Source of the DNA: Bacteroidia bacterium
GTDB taxonomy: Bacteria > Bacteroidota > Bacteroidia > AKYH767-A > OLB10
Assembly: GCA_025450095.1 (NCBI GenBank)
Contig: JANWID010000287.1
Location: 1 to 49,415, forward strand
Length of the DNA: 49,415 nt
Direction: 5' to 3'
The translations under genes were made by a program, and so were the position numbers. Below, piece after piece: positions 44,021-49,415 of this stretch (position 1 is its first letter; every line of letters starts with the position of its first letter). The notes under the pieces are model-generated. The model did not search any database, was not told where the DNA came from, and saw only the letters and a list, made by a program, of their open reading frames with translations.

Positions 44021-47000
44021 TCACAATTTAATTATTCGCAGAACCTTGCTCCTTTCACCCATCCAGACTTTCAAATAATATATTCCAGCAGCGGGAGCAA
44101 TAAGATTAATTCGATGTGTTCCTGGGTTATATGGGTGCGAGGGATATGACAATACAGTTTTGCCGAGTGCATTAAACATTATAAAACTAATGTCAGTTTC
44201 TGAAAGTAATTTCACAACAAGATCCGTTTGTGAAGTAAATGGATTGGGTGCTACATAAATTTGTGGTTCTGGAGTGAATTCAGTTGTTCCGGTAATAATA
44301 CTTATAATCGTGTCGGCTGTTGCAGTGCAACCCAGGGAATCAGTAATTGTTAAGGTAATGGTATAGATTCCACCCATTGCATATGAATGCACGGGGTTTT
44401 CAATTATGGTGGAATTTCCATCTCCAAAATTCCAATACCAGCTGGTGAAGCCAGTACCTGTTCCTGAAAATTGAATTGGATTTCCAATTAAAAGAGATCC
44501 TGTGATTCCAATCGACACCTGTGTTATATGCACATTAACCGGAAATGTAATCTGGCTGAATCCTGATGCATTGGTAACAGTTAACGTAACATTGTAGGTT
44601 CCGGTAACACTGTATTGATGTGTAACATTTTGACTGGATGAAGTGTTTCCATCCCCAAAATCCCACAGCCATGAATTAGGAGCATTGGATGACATATCGA
44701 TAAATTGAAAGATGCCATTACAGGTGTCAATTCCTACTACCATGTATTGTGCAGTCGGAGATTCAAACGGATATATTTTTATTGTGTAATCTTCAAATTG
44801 TCCTTCAATAGAATTAGTACAGGAAGTTAATAAAGGTGAAGTGGCATTTTCTGATCCTACGCGCATTCGGAGTGGAGTATTTAATACCGCACCGGTTGGT
44901 ATAGTGATCTGGCCGTTGTGAATCAGTGCAGACAATCCGGTAAATACCTGCTCTGTTACGGATAAATCGCCATCATTATTGAAATCAATCCAGACAAAAA
45001 CATTTTCGTTAATCAGTGGCCCGTTAGAAATGGATACGGGGTATTGTATGCCTTCCATAACCTGAACGGGAGAAATACACGTAAAATCTTCGTACCCTGA
45101 AGTCGCATCGGGACTTGTGTTGTTGAGATTTGCAAAACTGAAACTGGTTATACCCATCCCACAACAAGTATTGATTGTTTGAGGAATACAATTAGCTGCA
45201 ACTGGTAAAATATTAACCTGTAAATTTATCTGGACAAATACTGAATCACAACCAAAGCCATTACATGTTACCAGGGAAACATTGTAAACACCGGAGCCAT
45301 TATACAAATGTTGTGGTGCGGGTAATGTAGATGTACTGCCATCGCCGAAATACCATAAATAGCTTGTGGCGGGATTACTTACTTGCGATGTAAAATCCAC
45401 CAACCCTTCACAATTTAATAAATTATAATTTATAGCAGCACATGGAGTTGGAGAACTGGTAACCGTAACCGGTATTTCAATCAGTGGATTTGACGGATCA
45501 TTGGTTTGTATGCTAAATGTATAAGTATGTGTTCCGCCTGGAAGTGAATCAGAATTTAAATAGATCACAAACATTGCGGAATCACCGGGTAAGATTGTTA
45601 TGTCGGAAAGAGAAGTACTGAACCAATAAGGCAACGAATTCCGTGCAAGCCATTTCATGGAATTCGCAATTATATTAACCGAGTTTGTGTTTGACGAAAA
45701 GAAATCAAATCCGGCGTAAACAATTTCTCCGTAACCAAATGGCCAGGTAGCAACAACATCGTTTGTCCCTTCCTGTACCAAATGTTGTGTTGACGGATTG
45801 ATAATATTCAATGATAATGTTAGATTTGGAGCAATAAATGGTTGCACTATATTATCAATAATAGGGTGAGTTCCATTTACGGTCAACGTATCCCAGGTTA
45901 CATTATTTTCAATATTAAAATCCATCAATCCCGTATTCAACCACGCCTCTCCATTTAATGCTTCCGAAGCACAAAACAAAACATTACCGCCAGTCTGAGC
46001 AAAATTTTCGAATACCGGCGACAACGGTAGCAAAACAGCAGTAATTCCGGTCTCAAATTCAGGAAATAAAAGAATATCTGTTGTATCGAGATATGATTTA
46101 ATCAAATCCGGATCTTCAGTATTTGTTCTGTAAACTGTGTAATTGGTAAACCCGGTATTAATTGCATTCAGAGTATTTATATATTCAAATAGCGAATCGA
46201 CACCATAACCAAATGCAAGTACTTTTAATGGACCCGGTGGTGGAATATCATTCGGGTCAATGATGAGCGGAGCTCCTCCGGAATTATACAGGGTAACCGG
46301 AATTGCGATAATTTCAGAACATGTGAGGGTTTCATTTATCGTTGATACATTACATGAAGCAAGCGGTTGAACAGTTGCATTTGTGGTTAAACAAACTATG
46401 GTGTCGGATGCATTGTTTTGAAGAACCAGGTTTGAATTATAAATCCCCTGTACCAATGGCTCACAAGTTACTTCGATTGTTCCGGTGCTAAATGCAGGTA
46501 TTGCAAGACTTGAAACAGAAACACTATAGGGAGGATTTACGCTGATATTATCAACGATTAAACTATCGCAACCTGCATTAATAACCTGGATGTTTTGTGA
46601 ATATGAAAATCCCAGCCATGTATTTTCAAAATCAAGACACGTATCGCTGAGTGCCAGCAATGGCTCGCCAGTGACAAGGAATGTGCAAGGTAAATCATAA
46701 ACTGGGAAGTGCGGATCATTCGTAGCAATATGCAATATTTCATTATAGCTGCCTGCAATCAGATCAGCAGCACTAAAGGTTATATTAATTGTAACAGAGC
46801 CCTGTGGTAAAATTGTATCACTTGTTGATTGTAAATGGATCCATGGATCAATAGGATCTTCTGCGACCCATTTCATAATATTTCCGGCAAGTTTGGTAGA
46901 CCAAATATCAGTAGTATCGTAATCAAACCCATTATAAACCACTTTGCCGTAGCCGGAATCTTTATATGCGACTAAAGAAAATCCATTTGAATCTGAAATA

Positions 47001-49415
47001 AGTGGAATGAATCCCGAACCGGGTGAAATGTCCAGGGTGAAAGAATTGGATATCCCGGTAATCGTTTGTGGAAGTGAATCGGTTATTACATGATTTTGAC
47101 CTGAAACATTCAATGTTGCGCCAATTGCATTCGTTGCATAAGCCCCTTCAATCAGACCGGTATTAAATATGTTATTACTGTAATATGAATTTGTACCATG
47201 TATCACTACATCTCCACCACTATTAATAAAAGCTGAAAGAACTGTATCCAGGGCAGCATAATTATTATTATTTCCGTTTTCCTGCTTTGCCATGTAAAAC
47301 ACTTCTTTTCCTATAAGTTCATTTTGAACAGAACCCGGACTTGAATTGCTGAGTGTTGTTAACCGGAATCCGTCAAATGTTTGCCGGATAGCATTCATAG
47401 TGTTAGGATATTCATTAAAATAATCTGCTCCGTAAATGAAAGCTAATACATCAGCTGAATCCAGTCCCATAAACTGATATGTCAAAGGCATATCGCCGGT
47501 ATTGTAAATCGTAAAGGAAACTGTAATAGAATCACCACAGGTTACAGTGGCAAAAAGGGAATCGTCAACAACAGTTATTTCCGGACTCGGAGATCCCGCT
47601 CCTTCAACACAAATTATGGTATCGTTTACATTATTAGAAAGCAGCAGTGTTCCGGAAAAAGACAAAGTGCTGTCAGGATAAAATGCAATTGGTAAATAAA
47701 CCGTATCCCATGGCTGAACAAAAAATGAAGAGTATGCCGGAATAAACTGAGGCCCTGAAGAAATTACAGAATCAATTACCAGGGTATCACATCCGGAGTT
47801 GATCACCATTAAGGTATCATAGGCATAAGTGAATTGCTGAATGGTGCCATAATTAAAACAAGTGTCGGATAATATGAGTTCGGGACTGCCAGTGACAGTT
47901 AAATTAAATTCCACAGGTGTAAATTGCTGCAGGGAATCATTTGAATTTATTTCAAGTGACAGGTTATAGTTTCCTGCAATAAGGTTTTGGGTGTTGATGG
48001 AAATATTTATATACGTAGTATCATTGGTTGAAAGCGTATCGCCATATAAGTCGGGAATAAGTGCGGTGTAAGGTGAAAGTCCGGATGCCCATCGTACAGC
48101 GTTTCCTATAACCTGGGAAGCAAATGTGTCGGGTATGCCGAAACTAAAACCCAGTAAAATTACTTTACCCCTTCCCAGGCTCCGGTATCCGGCAATTGTT
48201 TTACCCTGAATAGAAATGACTTTGTGAAAATCGGAATTTACCGTATCGTATGCATATGTATTAGGCTGAGCATTAAACATACCCTGCAGACTGTCGGATA
48301 AATGATGAAACGGATCCTGAATATCCAGGGTCATCCCGGTGACATAAGTAGAGGCACTGATAGTAAGCAATCCGGTTTGGTTCAGCGCCTGTATATAATC
48401 GTTACCGACAATTATAACACGGCCACCATTATTTACAAAGGATGTCAGAATAGGAGCAAACTGCAAATTTAAGCTGTACGTCTGAGGTATAATTAAAATA
48501 TCTTTGTTTATCAGACTATTTTGTAATACTGAAGGGAAGGAAGTATTGACTTGTGATAATGTATAGTTTGTAAAATGCTCATTTATTGCGTTCAGAATAT
48601 TGGTAACTGTAGATGTATTTACACTTGTTGTATAAAACAGAATTTTTGCCGGGCCACCTGATGAGTAAACAACCGAAGAATCTAAATCAAACACCAGTTG
48701 TCCCGGACCATTATTTGAAATCGCAATTTGTTGTACAGCTGAATCACCACAGGGTAGCGTAAGAGTAAAGCTTGAAGGATTTACCGATATAGATGGGAAA
48801 TCCTGCACATTAATAACCTGTGTAATGGTATCGGAACTTGCGCAATTGGATGCGATCAGTGTCACGTTCTTTATTCCCGGAGTTGTAAAATAATGCTGCG
48901 GGTTTTGTTGAGTAGAAGAGTCTCCGTCTCCAAAATCCCATATCCACTCCAGCGGGTCATTATCTGATGAATCCGTAAACTGAATAAATGAATTTACCGG
49001 TGGTGCCTGATTACTTGCAACAAAATTTGCATTTAATTGAGGAGGAATATTAACAGTTGTAGTCCACGTAATTTTAAAACCATCACCAGGGTTGGAATTA
49101 TTACTGTAAAACCTGATTAATGCAGAGCTCCCGGTTGTAGTAATTGTTACAGGCGTAAAATTTCCATATGAATAAGAAAACAAAACCGGAGAAGCTGTAG
49201 TTGATCCATCATAAACAGTCAGGAATTCAATAAAACTGAATAAACTCAGGGATAATGAATCAATAGTAATTGAAATTGATGTTGCACAATCTGGTGCAAT
49301 CAGCGCACTACAATATTCATAATAACCATACGTACCGTTAGGCCCTCCGGAATCGTATAAGATACCCGAAACGTCTGTGATAACAGGCGGGGTGCTGCAC
49401 ATGTAAAAAGTATCG
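44021..49415 (-). CDS. Very large secreted CUB/PKD/GEVED protein with three GATase-like modules and T9SS sorting domain (N-terminus outside window)
   Basis: 1797 residues are visible. The frame stays open past a Met codon at 49402, so the true start and signal peptide lie beyond the right edge. In order: a CUB-like domain (ILYDSGGPNGTYGYYEYCSALI...FLTVYDGST), a PKD domain (WIWDFGDGDSSTQQNP), three ~400-residue units, a PKD domain (YLWYFGDGSTS), a GEVED domain (VFVWIDFNNDGDLSV...GQFEDYTIKI), two PKD domains (WLWDFGDGNTSSS, WYWNFGDGNSTI), and a sorting domain (VAPNPFTSQTDLVV, AAGIYYLKV, LRIIKL). Each ~400-residue unit has HYDIN/ASPM-type beta sandwiches around an alpha/beta module (about 48090-48650, 46860-47455, 45645-46230) ending like GYGKVVYNGFDYD...GNIMKWVA. 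Convergent with the DUF5686 gene. Confidence 0.9.
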   Translation of the reverse strand, partial: DTFYMCSTPPVITDVSGILYDSGGPNGTYGYYEYCSALIAPDCATSISITIDSLSLSLFSFIEFLTVYDGSTTASPVLFSYSYGNFTPVTITTTGSSALIRFYSNNSNPGDGFKITWTTTVNIPPQLNANFVASNQAPPVNSFIQFTDSSDNDPLEWIWDFGDGDSSTQQNPQHYFTTPGIKNVTLIASNCASSDTITQVINVQDFPSISVNPSSFTLTLPCGDSAVQQIAISNNGPGQLVFDLDSSVVYSSGGPAKILFYTTSVNTSTVTNILNAINEHFTNYTLSQVNTSFPSVLQNSLINKDILIIPQTYSLNLQFAPILTSFVNNGGRVIIVGNDYIQALNQTGLLTISASTYVTGMTLDIQDPFHHLSDSLQGMFNAQPNTYAYDTVNSDFHKVISIQGKTIAGYRSLGRGKVILLGFSFGIPDTFASQVIGNAVRWASGLSPYTALIPDLYGDTLSTNDTTYINISINTQNLIAGNYNLSLEINSNDSLQQFTPVEFNLTVTGSPELILSDTCFNYGTIQQFTYAYDTLMVINSGCDTLVIDSVISSGPQFIPAYSSFFVQPWDTVYLPIAFYPDSTLSFSGTLLLSNNVNDTIICVEGAGSPSPEITVVDDSLFATVTCGDSITVSFTIYNTGDMPLTYQFMGLDSADVLAFIYGADYFNEYPNTMNAIRQTFDGFRLTTLSNSSPGSVQNELIGKEVFYMAKQENGNNNNYAALDTVLSAFINSGGDVVIHGTNSYYSNNIFNTGLIEGAYATNAIGATLNVSGQNHVITDSLPQTITGISNSFTLDISPGSGFIPLISDSNGFSLVAYKDSGYGKVVYNGFDYDTTDIWSTKLAGNIMKWVAEDPIDPWIHLQSTSDTILPQGSVTINITFSAADLIAGSYNEILHIATNDPHFPVYDLPCTFLVTGEPLLALSDTCLDFENTWLGFSYSQNIQVINAGCDSLIVDNISVNPPYSVSVSSLAIPAFSTGTIEVTCEPLVQGIYNSNLVLQNNASDTIVCLTTNATVQPLASCNVSTINETLTCSEIIAIPVTLYNSGGAPLIIDPNDIPPPGPLKVLAFGYGVDSLFEYINTLNAINTGFTNYTVYRTNTEDPDLIKSYLDTTDILLFPEFETGITAVLLPLSPVFENFAQTGGNVLFCASEALNGEAWLNTGLMDFNIENNVTWDTLTVNGTHPIIDNIVQPFIAPNLTLSLNIINPSTQHLVQEGTNDVVATWPFGYGEIVYAGFDFFSSNTNSVNIIANSMKWLARNSLPYWFSTSLSDITILPGDSAMFVIYLNSDSLPGGTHTYTFSIQTNDPSNPLIEIPVTVTSSPTPCAAINYNLLNCEGLVDFTSQVSNPATSYLWYFGDGSTSTLPAPQHLYNGSGVYNVSLVTCNGFGCDSVFVQINLQVNILPVAANCIPQTINTCCGMGITSFSFANLNNTSPDATSGYEDFTCISPVQVMEGIQYPVSISNGPLINENVFVWIDFNNDGDLSVTEQVFTGLSALIHNGQITIPTGAVLNTPLRMRVGSENATSPLLTSCTNSIEGQFEDYTIKIYPFESPTAQYMVVGIDTCNGIFQFIDMSSNAPNSWLWDFGDGNTSSSQNVTHQYSVTGTYNVTLTVTNASGFSQITFPVNVHITQVSIGITGSLLIGNPIQFSGTGTGFTSWYWNFGDGNSTIIENPVHSYAMGGIYTITLTITDSLGCTATADTIISIITGTTEFTPEPQIYVAPNPFTSQTDLVVKLLSETDISFIMFNALGKTVLSYPSHPYNPGTHRINLIAPAAGIYYLKVWMGERSKVLRIIKL
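45645..46230 (-). other. GATase/ThuA-like module 3 within the large secreted protein
   Basis: Encodes KVLAFGYGVDSLFEYINTLNAI...GGNVLFCASEALNGEAW...GTHPIIDNI...GYGEIVYAGFDFF...NIIANSMKWLA. The alternating strand/helix pattern and the closing GYG/GFDF and MKWLA blocks match modules 1 and 2. No Cys nucleophile or Cys-His-Glu triad is evident in the usual place, so it may be non-catalytic. Confidence 0.65.
46860..47455 (-). other. GATase/ThuA-like module 2 within the large secreted protein
   Basis: Encodes VLAFIYGADYFNEYPNTMNAI...FINSGGDVVIHGTNSYYS...NHVITDSLPQTI...GYGKVVYNGFDYDT...LAGNIMKWVA. The same blocks in the same order as modules 1 and 3, about 1.2 kb apart. Confidence 0.65.
48090..48650 (-). 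other. GATase/ThuA-like module 1 within the large secreted protein
   Basis: Encodes KILFYTTSVNTSTVTNILNAI...FVNNGGRVIIVGNDYIQ...PFHHLSDSLQGMF...GRGKVILLGFSFG...VIGNAVRWAS. The most diverged of the three modules; MKW has become VRW. Confidence 0.6.

Noticed and set aside
49400..49402. Met codon as the true start of the large CUB protein
   Set aside because: The frame remains open upstream to the window edge, there is no signal peptide after it, and the codon falls just before the CUB domain. The real start is outside the window.

Overview
The window looks like chromosomal DNA of a Bacteroidota member, probably a Chitinophagales, Sphingobacteriales or Flavobacteriales relative from the environment. 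Three things point there. Ten proteins end in visible type IX secretion (T9SS) sorting domains. Several intergenic regions carry the Bacteroidota-type TAnnTTTG -7 promoter box. Some families are typical of the phylum, such as DUF5686 outer-membrane proteins with a carboxypeptidase-like regulatory domain, DUF3667, and the CHU_C/gliding-associated C-terminal domain. I see no tRNA, rRNA, CRISPR array, transposase or phage gene.

Layout. 1-4152: two tandem paralogous giant secreted Ig-like proteins on the minus strand, the first cut by the left edge. 4458-5402: an ECF sigma factor with a SnoaL-like tail. 5699-7506: two small T9SS cargo proteins. 7703-12361: a 1552-residue repeat adhesin with a type B sorting domain. 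12785-16151: a CrtI-like FAD desaturase overlapping a condensation-type acyltransferase, then a DUF922 putative metalloprotease. 16152-17848: a repeat-rich stretch around a DUF3667 membrane protein, with a duplicated promoter/leader element, 122-bp direct repeats and a MITE-like inverted repeat. 17849-19348: a T9SS cargo protein. 19485-20597: a sulfotransferase (minus). 20811-26858: a DUF5686 outer-membrane protein, then a tight four-gene operon (secreted small protein, acyl carrier protein, FAD oxidoreductase, acyl-AMP ligase). 27031-28893: an SBBP-type T9SS protein. 28929-30320: a cytochrome P450 (minus). 30619-35047: T9SS protein, MBOAT acyltransferase, SGNH-like partner, T9SS protein. 35093-37019: TrkA/KtrA-type potassium regulator and a transsulfuration PLP enzyme (minus). 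37220-39139: dxs. 39300-39740: a small secreted protein. 39976-43982: a PKD/T9SS protein and a second DUF5686 protein, divergent. 44021-49415: a very large secreted multidomain protein, cut by the right edge at its N-terminus.

How the genes may work together (inference). Most of the coding space goes to exported surface proteins. Scattered among them are enzymes that suggest lipid or specialised metabolism: isoprenoid precursor supply (dxs), a carotenoid-type desaturase with an acyltransferase, a carrier-protein operon, a P450 and a sulfotransferase. They are not in one operon, so a shared pathway is only a hypothesis. The two most unusual items are the last protein, which carries three interleaved copies of a GATase/ThuA-like alpha/beta module, and the ACP-oxidoreductase-ligase operon headed by a secreted protein of unknown function.
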